Assembly (NCBI GenBank): GCA_003254925.1
Contig: QANZ01032163.1
Location: forward strand, 40,577 to 104,576
DNA from: Chamaecrista fasciculata
Lineage: Eukaryota > Streptophyta > Magnoliopsida > Fabales > Fabaceae
DNA: 64,000 nt
Direction: 5' to 3'
Below are positions 35,993 to 47,564 of this stretch, piece after piece. Within the stretch, counting starts at the first letter, position 1, and each line of letters starts with the position of its first letter. The position numbers and the translations under genes are program-made. The notes beneath the pieces are model-generated. The model worked only from the letters and a program-made list of their open reading frames with translations. It did no database searches and was not told the origin of the DNA.

Positions 35993-37750
35993 GCAAAAGT
36001 ATTAATTTCGTCCATAAACTACACCAACTGTCAATTTCGTCCCCAATCTTTTTTTGCTGTCAATTTTCTCCACAATGTTTCACATTTTAGTCAGTTTTAT
36101 CCTTTGCTCTTACTTTAACAAAATATTATTGACAAAATTCACGTAACTAATGATATATAATGTAAAATTATGGGTCAGTTCGTTTGCGCTTATAATAAAA
36201 TATGCTCTGATTATAATCAGAGTATGATTATAATCAAAGTTGATTATTTGTGTATTGGTGTTTGGATGAAGGTTGATTATTTGGTGTGAAATTATTGAAA
36301 TGGGTATGTAATGATTGTGGTTGGTAGATAGAAGAGTAAGGAAATTGATAAATTGTATAGGGGTAGAAATGGAAGAAAAAGTTGGAAAAAGTAGGAAAAA
36401 GTAAGATGTGATTTGATTATAATAAAAGTGTGTTTGGATGTGATTGTTGCTTATAGAAAAATCAAATTATGTCACTGTTTGCCTTGGAAAGCGTGAAAAT
36501 ATGATTATAATCATGTGCAACTTTGGAGGTGATTATTTTGTTTGGTCACCGAATTCATTTTTGCCTACGAAATGGTGGACCGAAAGGACTAAAGTGTAGC
36601 ATTTGGCCTCGAAATTCGGTGGACCACCGAAAAAAAGGTCCACCGTTTCGCACAAGATGAGAGAGAAGATTAAGCATTGGACCCGAAAAAATAATCAAAT
36701 TTGTTATAATGTCTTTTGGGTCACGTTCTCCACTTCCTTCCTCATTAACCAAAAAGAAGAAACACTTCCTTCCTGCCTTCTTCTTCCTACGCCGCCATCC
36801 GCCACCCTCCATCGGAAACCCATTTTGCCTGTCTTATTCCTCCGCCGCCATCCGCCACGCTTTCCACCGGAAACCCATTTTGCCTTTGTCTGTCTTCACC
36901 TCCTCCGTCATAAATTGTGCATTTCATCGTTTACGATCTAAAACTGTTAAATTTACAATCAAACACCTCAAGTGTAGTCATTCCTTCAAACCACTCAACA
37001 AACTAATATCCATTGACATATACCCACTTCCCTCACCCAAGATTGTGAAACTATCGCATGAACAGTGGCTTAAGCATACACAAAATCAATTTACCCAAAA
37101 CCCACTCCTTCATCCTCCATTTTTCACAAATTCCCAAATTCGCATTCGCCGAAGACGGTGGTCAAGGTGGAGGCTGCGATGGAGAGAGGGGAAGGAGAAG
37201 GAATCGGGGTTGTCGGCGTTGAAGATCAAAATTGCAGTGGCGAGAAAGAGAGAGACGATAGTGAGAATAGAATGGCTAAAATTACAATTTGATTCCTAAA
37301 TAACTTGGGCAAAATAACATTTTAGCCCAAGACAATAATAAGTATTTATAACATGGCCCCTCATCCAGATAAATGACCATTTTGCCCTTGTGATGGGTGA
37401 TTGATTGTATTAGAGTATAGGTAATTATAGGTATATATATAGGGATATAAGTGTAATTGAGTGCGTTTGATTATAAAAAAATCATGATTATAATTTGATC
37501 AGAAAAAAAGCGTAAACGAACATGCTTATTACGATTATAATCAGAGCAGATTATAATCAAAGCGCAAACGAACTGGGCCATATATATTGATAGAATAAAA
37601 AAACTCAAATCTTAACTCAGATTAAAAACATGATGCAGTCTGTTGTTAATTTATTGGTAGAAGTTAATCAAATGATAAAATTGACTAAAATATGAAACAT
37701 TGGAGATGAAATTGACAATCATGTAAAGTTTTAGGAAGTACTTTACCCAA
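35993..37750. mobile_element. MULE-like MITE, subfamily 2, split by a larger insertion
   Basis: The left half (about 35993-36172, GCAAAAGTATTAATTTCG onward) and the right half (about 37578-37750) match the continuous copies at 2288 and 52973. The break falls inside the phrase TATAATGTAAAATTGATAG of intact copies. The composite ends about 190 bp upstream of the coatomer zeta start codon. Confidence 0.7.
36173..37577. mobile_element. non-autonomous TIR element with gene-like cargo (Pack-type candidate)
   Basis: About 1.4 kb. Ends TGGGTCAGTTCGTTTGCGC and, as reverse complement of the right end, TGGCCCAGTTCGTTTGCGC, followed by mirrored GATTATAATCAGAG motifs. TA flanks both ends; a longer target duplication is not clear. 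The interior 36550-37300 is much richer in GC than the arms and has a 196-aa open frame (36709-37299), including a head-to-tail duplication with CCGCCATCCGCCAC at about 36794 and 36846. No known domain was recognised. About 37405-37450 shares TTAGAGTATAGGTAATTA with the element at 58780-59440. Confidence 0.55.
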
Positions 37751-37841
37751 AATATTACAAACTAACAACAAAACAAAGGAAAGGGAAAAAACTAAGGGGA
37801 AGAGAGATAGATTTGAGAGAGAAAACCAACAAACACGACCG

Positions 37842-37855
37842 TTTTTATAAATTTA
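37842..37855 (+). promoter_or_regulatory. candidate TATA element of the coatomer zeta gene
   Basis: TTTTTATAAATTTA, about 85 bp before the start codon. With the MITE ending near 37750, only about 190 bp of non-repeat DNA remains as proximal promoter and leader. Confidence 0.35.
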
Positions 37856-37936
37856 GCACGATCGATCACGAATATCTCCAAGCCTCTTCACTCAGAAACT
37901 CTCTCCTTTTTCTTCGTTCGGCAAAGTTTGTAAATA

Positions 37937-40693
37937 ATGTCTCCTCCATACACAGTAAGCTCTCTCTCTCTCTTCCTGACTGATGTAGCTACGCAAAGTC
38001 AAAGTCGATTCCTTGACCTTCGTTGGACTTCAATTCACTAATTTGTGTGACCTATGCATGATCCGAGTTATCACTCACATTGAATTCGCCTCTGAATCTT
38101 ACCTCACATTAATCTCTTCTTCTGATGATTCTCTAGTGATCAAATCAGCTGCATCGACTTAGTTTTCACTTTCCCTGTTACCATATTCAATTTTTTGTCT
38201 GTGATGTAGATCTGGGCTTGCGAATTAATCTGATTTTGAAACCTTGGAAGGATCATATGCTATTGAAAATGGAGGGTGGATCCATGTATGGATGAATTGT
38301 GTGTGCTGTATTGGGTTTTGCGTGCCGAAATGCATTTTATAGCACCTTTGTTTTTTTTTCCTAATTACTAATGGCTAATCTATAATACTGGGAATATTTT
38401 TGGTGGATCTACTATTTTCTAAAGTTATTTCCCATATAATATAATTGATTAGCATGTGATCTGTTCTGATCCTTTTTGGATTTATGTGGTACTCAGTAGA
38501 CATTAGAAAATCCGGAAGATAGCATATTGATGTATATATGTTTTCTATTCTTATTAGTTTGCTTAGTATAGTTTATTCTGCACTTATGGCTGGACTACCG
38601 CATATTATCTGATATATGGATCCTCATTTGTATTTAAGATAACAAACTTTGAACATTAATCACAATTTTAATAGTTTGCAAAATGAAAACAGATCATCTT
38701 GTTTCAAAATTAGCCTAGCTAGCCTTATGTTATAGCCATTTGCTTTTATTCATTTTCACAACCTTCTGAGCCTTTCTACCTCAATTGGAATTGGTTGAAG
38801 TAGAAATTCTTGAGAATTTGATGCAATAGGATAGGCTTCCAGAGACAATTCCCTGTATTTATAGTTCTAACTTCTATTATGAGATCATGCTTTGAGATCC
38901 AGAAGTTGGTCTTTATATTCTTTTATTATTCAAAAGCACATTTCCACAATGCATGGCACTTCACTTTTAATAGCTATGGTTGATGCTATTATGTTATGAT
39001 CAAAATGCTTTATTACTTCCCATTACATATAAAGCCAAACAGGCACTTAGCCCTTCATGTGATTCATTTTGCAGCGTCAGAATAAAAAGTCCTTGATATA
39101 TTTCTAAAAACTACTTTCACAGAAAGTTTTAAATTTTGATCCCTAATTGTGTTTTTTGTAGGATTCATGCCCATCTATAAAAAACATCATTCTTCTAGAT
39201 TCTGAGGGGAAACGTGTGGCTGTTAAATATTACTCAGATGACTGGCCAACAAATAGTGCAAAGGAGGCTTTTGAGAAAGCTATATTCACCAAGACTCAGA
39301 AGACCAATGCCCGGACAGAAGGTGATTGCTTCCTTCTTGTTTTTATGAGGCCTTTGTTGGACTTGGTTGTCTTTGTTTCTTTTAGTATTAATTGCAGCTC
39401 ATGTTGATATGTGTTTGTTTTTGTTTTTAAAGTTATTGGTGTCTAAAAGTACTTGTCATCTTCATTGTTTGCTTGATATCTCCATGTGATTGGAACTGAT
39501 GTAAATCACAACTCTGAACTCTCTATATGACCTTTCTCTATAAATAGATTGAGCTCACCTTTATTATTGTCTATTTTCATTTTCATTTTACAGCGGAAAT
39601 CACTCTCTATGAGAATAACATTGTTGTTTACAAGTTTGTCCAAGACCTTCACTTTTTCGTAACGGGTGGTGAGGATGAAAATGAGATTATCTTAGCCACA
39701 GTTGTGCAGGGGTTTTTTGATGCTGTTGGTCTTCTGCTCAGGTTATTTTGTTATACATAACTATTTAGTTATGTGTACATATTTCTTGGTTTTATCTAGA
39801 TATAACAACCTTGATAGTTAGACTATGTACTGACTTCCTTCATCCCTTCTTTTTCTGTCCAGAGGCAATGTTGAGAAAAGGGAGGCACTTGAGAATTTGG
39901 ATCTTATTCTATTATGTATTGATGAAATTGCAGATGGCGGGTATGCTTTATGCAACTTTTTTTTATTATTATTATTTATCTTTTTGACTTATTTATCAGA
40001 CTCATTAATTTTTATCCCGGCCCCATCTCAACCCCATTTTGAAAACAAACAAGACTACAAAGTATAACACTTGAGGAACCAAAATAAATGATTGCAAAAT
40101 CATATACTCATCACTATAAAATGAGCAAGGAATATAATTGCAGTAGATTTTGAAGCTTTCATATTTTGTTATTAATCTCTTGATCTTAAATACTATTATA
40201 AAATGATATTCTTAACTAAATTGCTTATAGTGTTGAAAGCATGCTCCTTTTAAGTAGGTTTTTGTTGTCATGTGGAAGGAGTCTTTAAAGAACAGTGCTT
40301 AAATCTGGGCCAGGACATGAGTAATTTAGTATTTTTCTACAAACCAAACCCTTTTGGTCTCATAGTATTTATTAGTACTAACCTTTCTGATGCCATTATG
40401 ATTATACATTCCACAGTATTGGAATTTAGCTTGTCTCTTCATTTTGTGTACAGTATAATTCTAGAAACTGATTCAAATGTCATAGCTGGAAAAGTTGCAA
40501 GTAATAGTCTGGATTCTGGATCTCCTTTGTCTGAACAGGTATACTACATTCTTTTGTACTGTTTTCCCAGAAAATAACTGGAATGAGAACTCCAATATTT
40601 GAAGTCTAACTATATTTTTTGGTCTTTTTGCAGACACTAAGTCAAGCATTGGCTACAGCGAGGGAACATTTTACTAGATCACTTCTTAAATGA
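37937..40693 (+). CDS. coatomer subunit zeta (COPI zeta)
   Basis: Six exons with exact phase agreement: 37937-37954, 39162-39321, 39594-39741, 39863-39940, 40454-40538, 40634-40693, giving 182 aa, the usual family length. The product starts MSPPYT, then [20 protein letters not shown], and runs through [40 protein letters not shown] and [13 protein letters not shown] to [18 protein letters not shown]. This is the longin-type small subunit that pairs with gamma-COP in the F-subcomplex of the COPI coat, acting in Golgi-to-ER and intra-Golgi transport (family knowledge). The first exon codes for only six residues and is followed by a 1.2-kb intron, so the start rests on the conserved MSPPYT-like head and the matching phase-0 junction. 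Confidence 0.95.
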
Positions 40694-41591
40694 TTCATAT
40701 GGTATATGGCAATGGAGGAGAAAGTCTTTGGGATTTTCATACATATTATTTAAAGTTCTTAACCCTTTTCTCCTTTCTTCATAAATGCCTTCTCAATAAC
40801 ACATTACTTTTGGTGTTGGTTGGTGCCTGAAGGATACTTAAACTTTTGATATCTATACACCTTAGTTACAAACATCAAATTCTCTCTACTTTCTCAAATT
40901 GAAATTCCATAATTTTCTCTAATATTTACGCATGAAACAACACCAACTTGATAATTTTTATAAATATTTTCTTTAATATCAAATTTAATATTAAAACAAG
41001 TTATATGACAATTTTTATAAATATTTTAGTAGGATAATTTTCGATTTAGTCATTTAAACATCGTTGTAACAAAGTTTCTTTCAATGTTTCTATCATATAC
41101 AAATTTGTTTTAAAATGTTGACGTTTGAATTGATATAATACTACTCTCCTAAGTTTCTACAGAGGCAAAGACTTTTAGATTAATATTTTATAGATTGAAT
41201 TATTAAATTTGAGTAAAATAATAACTATGAAGGGAATTTATTTTTGATAAATTAAACTAACGACAATGATATTTAAAATATTAAGTTAAATTATATGCCA
41301 CTCTAATACAATACATTTTTTTGGTTCTAAAAATATTCTTAATAAGTTAAGAGAAGAAGAGAAAATATAGAAAAAGTTTTCTGAAAGTTTGTGTCATTAT
41401 CATCTTATGGTCGATGAATTTGATGGTAAAAATATATTTAAAAAATGGATATATATGACAGATTATTTAGTTGTATTTCACCATTTATTTTTACTTAAAA
41501 GAAAATTAGCTGATAAATTTTGAACAATTAACAATTATATTTTATATCTCAATAACAATGATTAATCCTTTTATTAAGATAATAAATTAAT
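40694..41591. other. coatomer zeta 3' region and AT-rich intergenic DNA
   Basis: After the TGA the DNA soon becomes AT-rich; from about 40860 there is no supported gene, RNA or element. Confidence 0.5.
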
Positions 41592-42083
41592 GAGGAAACC
41601 TACTATTTGGTTCCTCTTTTCTCACACTTTCAACTATTTGGTCCCTCTATTTTTGAAATAGACTATATGGCCTCTCAATACTTACAAATGCCAACTCGTT
41701 AGTCCTGTAGCTATCTCTGTTACTAACACTGATGACCTGGTCGTTAATTGTATATGTGATACGTTAAATGCCACACATTTAACTATTTAGAATCACATAG
41801 GGTTTGAGACTTGAGAATACTTTAATAGTTTATGACTTATGGGAGCTTCACGTATAATATAAATATTTGAGTCTGACTCAATTTTACGCCGGTTTAATGG
41901 TGTTTGTTGGTTCGGTTTGGTTGGTTTAGGTGACTATGCTACTAAAATGACATTTAGCGATGTCATGTAAGTATTTAACATTCACGTCATTAAGACTGAG
42001 GGACTGAGTAGTCTATTTTCAATAACTGAGGGACCAAATCGTTGATTCAATAAAAAAAAAGGGACCAAATAATAAGTTTCCTC
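41592..42083. mobile_element. MULE-like MITE, subfamily 6
   Basis: Ends GAGGAAACCTACTATTTGG and, as reverse complement, GAGGAAACTTATTATTTGG, with GGTCCCTC-type arms. Flanks TAAATTAAT and TACATTAAT match at 7 of 9 positions, an aged 9-bp duplication. Sister copy at 53938-54384. Confidence 0.65.
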
Positions 42084-42739
42084 TACATTAATTTATTTAA
42101 CACTGACTAATCTCTTTAACATTGACTAATTCATTAATCTACTCGATATATTTAGTTTACAGTTCTAATTGTGTTAACCACGAAGATCATTGTAGATGAG
42201 GAATCAAGGCAAAGCAGACTCTGAATTGCGCGAATGCAAAGTTTCGACTTTCGATTACAAATTAAACTTAAATATGTTTTTTTTTCTCCTAATTTTATTT
42301 TGACCATTCCGAGCGTTAAAAATTAGACTCTCTCTCTAAATTTTCTAACTCTTTTACGTCCCCAAGTCTTAATTTAAAATCTTAAAAAGTTTCAAAAATC
42401 AATCATTTTTAATCGACATTATTTATCTACCTTACATTGTTAACACATGTCAAAGAAAGTAAGATGTTAAGTTCCAGATGAAAATGTACAAAAGGACAAA
42501 GCAACATCATTTCTGAGTGCAACTACATTGAAACTTTTATGAAACTAAAAGAACCAAAAAGTGTATAAAAGTATAAACCCATTAATCATATAACGAATTC
42601 TCAATCTCCTATTTCACCATTCAAGCACTTTGTAGTTAAGGAAATTATTATGTCTCCATTAGATAACAATTAACAAGTAACAAAGCAAAGAACTCTTGTA
42701 CCGAAAAAAAAAAGCAAAGAACTCAAATTTGTCTCGTTG
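42084..42739. other. intergenic DNA
   Basis: No gene supported. A small repeat occurs at the right end: GCAAAGAACTC at about 42684 and 42713 flanks a short TTGTACCG plus poly-A piece, which may be a truncated retroposed insertion. Confidence 0.4.
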
Positions 42740-42907
42740 AAAAAAAAAAAAGAAAAAGGGCAGCCCAGAGGCTCCCTCTAGATGCAGTCTGGGGAGGGTC
42801 AAAATGTACTCAATCTTACCATTGCTTTGCAGAGAGGCTGTTTCTAAGATTTGAACTGTAACCTCTTGGTCACCAGGCAGCAACGATTGCACCAAGACTC
42901 ACTAGCC
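42740..42907 (-). mobile_element. tRNA-derived SINE (Au-SINE-like)
   Basis: Read on the minus strand: a box-A-like AGTCTTGGTGCAATCG, then CTGGTGACCAAGAGGTTAC, a box-B-like CAGTTCAAATCTTAG, a middle with GACCCTCCCCAGACTGCATC and the end GGGCTGCCC followed by a T-rich tail. The GGGCTGCCCTTTTT end is characteristic of plant Au SINEs. No clear target duplication was found. It lies in intergenic DNA between coatomer zeta and the F-box gene. Confidence 0.75.
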
Positions 42908-43159
42908 CAAAATAATTCATTCAGCAGCAACTCAACTATCTATTCATCAATGGAAATTGGAAACTATACCAAATAACCAACGGATATAAGTTAATATTAG
43001 AACACTACACAAAAGTGCATCAGCCATTAAAGTTTACAGAATTACAGCTAAACTCAACTCAAAAGTATGTACTAGGGGAAGCTAACTTCTAACTATCTAC
43101 AATGCAATTATTAAGATTTACGAGCAATATGTTAGACAAACCCCATTTGCACTTGGAGA

Positions 43160-44362
43160 TCACTCTTCAAGATGGATATTGCCAACAGGCACAAGGCTCT
43201 CTGTATAACTGAAAATAACATAATCATGCTCGTACCTATTGGTAGGGAACTTCTTCAGTTCATTAGTAGCAGGATTGAACAGAGACAAAACAGTTTTCAC
43301 TCCAATATGCTTCACTTCACATTCGGTTTCCCCAATTTCTTGAGGCACTTCAACTTTGCAGACAATATCATTCCTCCAAATACCCAAAGGATATAACATG
43401 CTTGAAAAGGGTCCTATAGTATATTTCTTAGTCCAATTCCAACTCTCGTCCATCACCCATAAATCAACCAAAGAAGATTCAAAGTTTCCAATCACAAAGA
43501 GAGAAAACATAGCAAGTTTGTCCTCATCATATACTGTAAGTCTATTGTCATTTGATTTAGATGCTGAAACAGGCATTGGCATTAGTGTAAAAACTTCCTT
43601 TGCTATGTCAAATGAAACAACCAAATCACGATCATCTTCATCCCACACACCCATATTTAACCCTAACCAGAACATTCCTCCTTTAGCAATAACAGGTTCA
43701 GATATAAGACTCACACTCTGTATATTCCCAAACTCAATTTCTTTCCATGACCCAGTTCCTAACGAATACACTTCTACTCTACTAACACAGATATTGTTCA
43801 GAACCAAAATCCCATCCTCATCATCAAACTCAGCAAAGTAAATTCTTACTATCTTGTAATCATTCACAACAGCACTGAAACCAAATCCTAAATAACAAAC
43901 ACCCTTGAAATCATTTACCGTTCTAGGTACCTGTCTGACTTCTCTAATCGCCGGATTCCAAATCAAAAGCGAATCAGGAGACCCACCACCGCCATCATCA
44001 GCGTGTCTAACACAGAGCAAACCATTGTTGGAACCGACGATCCTAGCTCGTTTCAAAGAATCAATCGCGTAAGTGTTTTGAACTCCGTGAACCCTCATCT
44101 CGCAATCGAGCAAACATAATAGTAAAGAATCGGATTGAGGGTGGTATCGGTGGATTCGTTGAAGGAGAAGAAGGGGGTTGGTGTGATTGAAATGGTGGAG
44201 ATGATCGGAAATAAAAGTTGGGGTATTGAAGAGGGATTTCCAATCTTTGGCCACACATTGGAATCGGATCAAGGATTTCACAGGAAGTCTTTTGAGAATA
44301 TCTATGATGATATCGCGGGATATAAAGGCTTTGCTATCATCATCCATTGCTATGGTGTCCAT
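43160..44362 (-). CDS. F-box protein with F-box-associated (FBA type 1) domain
   Basis: Intronless, 400 aa from the chosen ATG at 44362 (the open frame continues up to 44485). F-box at about residues 15-50 (SRDIIIDILKRLPVKSLIRF, then QCVAKDWKSLF). An FBA_1-type domain follows: LLIWNPAIREVRQVPRT, YLGFGFSAVVNDYKIVRIYF, VEVYSLGTGSWKEIEF, GMFWLGLN, VVSFDIAKEVFTLMPMP and VDLWVMDESWNWTKKYTIGP. Members act as substrate adaptors of SCF ubiquitin ligases; the target is unknown. Possible starts are 44347, 44362, 44461 and 44485. The last lies inside a MITE, and 44461 sits exactly on its border; the two inner ones place the F-box near the N-terminus as is usual. The MITE at 44462-44924 therefore forms the upstream region. 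Confidence 0.88.
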   Translation of the reverse strand: MDTIAMDDDSKAFISRDIIIDILKRLPVKSLIRFQCVAKDWKSLFNTPTFISDHLHHFNHTNPLLLLQRIHRYHPQSDSLLLCLLDCEMRVHGVQNTYAIDSLKRARIVGSNNGLLCVRHADDGGGGSPDSLLIWNPAIREVRQVPRTVNDFKGVCYLGFGFSAVVNDYKIVRIYFAEFDDEDGILVLNNICVSRVEVYSLGTGSWKEIEFGNIQSVSLISEPVIAKGGMFWLGLNMGVWDEDDRDLVVSFDIAKEVFTLMPMPVSASKSNDNRLTVYDEDKLAMFSLFVIGNFESSLVDLWVMDESWNWTKKYTIGPFSSMLYPLGIWRNDIVCKVEVPQEIGETECEVKHIGVKTVLSLFNPATNELKKFPTNRYEHDYVIFSYTESLVPVGNIHLEE

Positions 44363-44461
44363 TAGGGATTCGAGCTTGCAAAAATGGAACTCAGAGGCCA
44401 AAGCCACGGAACAGAAATAAGAGCAATCTTGTGCCAAAACGGTAAGGTTAATTTGCGCCAT

Positions 44462-44924
44462 GCTAAAGTGTATTTTTGGTCTCATAATTTTGGCAAAGGT
44501 CTCAATTTGGTCCTATAACTTTTTTTTGCAATTATGGTCCCATAAATTTGTCAAAGGTCTCAATTTAGTCCATAACATTTTTTGTTGCAATTTAGCCTCA
44601 TAACTTTTGAAAACATCTCATCATCGGTCCCAAGCTGATTTCCATCAATTATTTACCGTTAAATCCGATTCACCAATATTTGTCACGTCATCGTTCAAGT
44701 CAGTATGTCGGATTATCTTTAACGGAAAAAACAAATGGAAATCAGCTTGGGACCAACGGTGGGACGTTTTCAGAAGTTATGGGACCAAAATTGCAAAAAA
44801 AAAGTTATGGGACCAAATTGAGACATTTTCCAAAGTTATGGGACCAAAATTGCAACGAAAAAAATTATGGGACCAAATTGAGACCTTTGTCAAAGTTATA
44901 GGACCAAAAGTGTACTTTAGCCTT
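44462..44924. mobile_element. MULE-like MITE, subfamily 3, directly upstream of the F-box gene
   Basis: Arms built of GGTCCCATAACTTTT and complements, with a perfect inner mirror (CAGCTTGGGACC against GGTCCCAAGCTG). Ends GCTAAAGTGTATTTTTGGTC and inverse AGGACCAAAAGTGTACTTTAGC. Flanks TTTGCGCCA and TTTGCACTA match at 7 of 9, an aged 9-bp duplication. Related copies at 46038-46130 and 49999-50416. Confidence 0.7.
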
Positions 44925-46037
44925 TGCACTATAAAGCCTTGAATTTTAGGTCCGGTAAAAAAAATACTCATAAATTTAAAAATTTGATCAATTGAGATTT
45001 TAACTTTATTCATTTTAATCTTTAAAATAATATATTTTGTTGTTATTATAATAAAAGTTGTTAACTATTTCCGATAAAACAGTGATTTCATTTTAATATA
45101 ATAGTATGAATAAAAAAAATTACAGAAAAGTTTTTTATTTTTGTTTTAGAGTTTTGGAATAATTTTACTTTTTATATAAGAAAAAATATTCATTTGACCC
45201 TCAAACTTTATATTAAATGTTAATTTTGTCCCCAATTTAATTTTTTTTGTGGTCAATTTCATCTTCAATGTTTCATATTATTTTTCAACTTTATCCGTTG
45301 TTGTTACTTTAACCAAATAATTAAATATTAATGGCATAAGTTATATGACTAATGACTTGTAACGTAAAATTGATAAAAATAAAAAAATCCAAATGCCAAC
45401 TCATATTGAAAATCAAAATGAAGTCAGATGTTGACTTTTTAAAAGCAAATGTATTTTTGGTACCCTTAAAATATAAGATAAGTGAAAAATGGCCGAATTC
45501 CAATATGACAATTTTGAAACTTCAACTTTTTGTAATGTTAAGAACCATAATATTATGAAGTCATTCATCATATATCATTGAACCATATTTGAATTAGGGA
45601 AGCAGGATCGGACTTTATTCCTTGGTTCAATAGAAATTAATCAAATTTTTGGTATTCATTTTATTAATTCCCTCATAGTTGCCGTTAGTATATATATGCA
45701 ACTGGGAACATTTGAGGGAGACCGGATGATACTATTTTGATCAATTATATTGTCTCTCTGACGAGATATATACATGAAATGAAATCCATTGAAAATTTAC
45801 TATATTCAACATTTTGAAATTGCTGACATCTACCATTATATTTGTGATATGATTGTGCAATTATAATAATAACGTGATTCATGTGTCCAACGTAACGGAG
45901 TAGAATTTAAAGGATTTCTGAGAAAGTCTTTTCATTGTTGGAGGGTAAAACCGATTTGTTCATATTATCTGACTGAGATTAGTTTTGCTTAATTTGTTAT
46001 ACGGATAGACGAAGAAAATTGATAGCATAAAAAAAAA
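44925..46037. other. intergenic DNA with a truncated subfamily-2 MITE
   Basis: About 45183-45440 matches the left arm and centre of subfamily 2 (AATTTTGTCCCCAATTTAAT, CTAATGACTTGTAACGTAAA) but lacks the right terminus. The rest is AT-rich without genes. Confidence 0.5.
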
Positions 46038-46130
46038 GGCTTAAGTGCACTTTTGGTCCCATAACTATGACAAAGGTTTCATTTTGGTCCCATAACTTTT
46101 TTTGTTGCAANCCAAAAGTGCACTTAAGCC
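46038..46130. mobile_element. subfamily-3 MITE collapsed at a single N
   Basis: Left end GGCTTAAGTGCACTTTTGG and the exact inverse at the right end enclose only about 55 bp of left arm plus one N at 46111. Full copies are over 400 bp, so the interior is missing from the assembly. Poly-A runs flank both ends. Confidence 0.65.
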
Positions 46131-47564
46131 AAAAAAAAAAAAAGTAAGCCTTTTTGCCCCATAACGTGTCATATGTGTTTCTCGGTTTCTCCCAAATTAA
46201 AGCCTTAAATAATAAAGTTTCCTTTGAAGGGGAGATCAGATTGATTATCAGATTATCAATTTGAAATAATTTTCTTTTAAAGTAAATATTTTTTTCTGGT
46301 CAATTTCACAAATGGTTTTTCTTTTAATGTCATTGTCCATATATATATATATGCATGATTTTTTAGTGGTTAAATTTTTGTCTGACCGAAGGCCGGTTGC
46401 AATTTTTCCTTTACTTGATCGAATAATCTTTGAATATCGATCACATCAATAATTCAGGTTTATAATTCACATTTCTTTTTAAGATCGTAATAATATAAAT
46501 AAATTTATTGATTGCGACGTTCCAACTGCTTCCCATTCGACGCAGAAGATATCTTAAAGATTATGCATATATCACTCATGACTCATGACCTATTCAAATA
46601 AAATATGATAAAATTAATATGAACTTGTTGATTGAATTTGGATAACTTGTTGATTGAATGTCGATGATAAATAAACAATTCATACTTTAATTTTAATGTA
46701 TGTCTGGTTAAAAAAATTAGTCTGAATAAAATAAAATGACAAATAGTTAACAACTTGTGTTTATTTGAAGAATCAAATATTTATGGAGAAGCATTACAGA
46801 GATATATAAGAGGAAGTCTCTAATTTTTAAGAGTCTGTTGACTTAGCACGTATTTCATACAAATTACTCAAGAAATTTTCTCTATATTTCAGAAGTAAAT
46901 TATTGGGTGTCTTTTGAAAACTAAAGTCTTGTTAATAATGCATCATCAACAATCAATCATCGAGGATGATAAAATCTTAATTTATTAAAAAGTCGTCAAC
47001 ATGATCAAGCTTTGCACATTTTTGTTTTCTCTTTTGAATCTGTCCTATACTTTGGCCGATACTATTAATTAAGGCATCATTAATTTTGTATTGACTCTAA
47101 TTAATTAAATCAAAACATATATATATATAAGTATTAAATCAGAAAAACACTCTATTTATAAAGAATGAAAGTGAAAATTCAGTATTTTAACCGATTCAAG
47201 GACTAGTGGTTGAGATTGTATCCTCTAAAATTCTTTTATCTATATTTTTTGTAGAGTTAGAGAGAAAAAGGAAGAAGAAGAGAGAGAAAATATAATATTC
47301 ATGAAATAAAAATATATAAACTCATATTTTTTCTTTCTCTTTCTTCTTTTTTTCTTCCTTTCTCTTATACTCCACAAGAAATATAGAAAAAAGAACTCTA
47401 AATGATCCATTTCCCTAATAATTATGGTGGATGGCTGAAATAATCTGAAAGGGATGGATATTTTTACTATCTTTTTATGGCCATGTGAGACATGTGATGA
47501 GATTACTTACCACTTTGTGATCCAAAACTGTCCTCTAAATTTATTTATTTCAATTTCTAAATGA
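46131..47564. other. AT-rich intergenic DNA
   Basis: No coding frame, RNA gene or clear element. Short AT microsatellites at about 46338 and 47119. Confidence 0.55.

Noticed and set aside
44607..44942. plus-strand frame with repeated VMGPKLQ/LWDQIE motifs
   Set aside because: Arises from repeated arm units of the subfamily-3 MITE.
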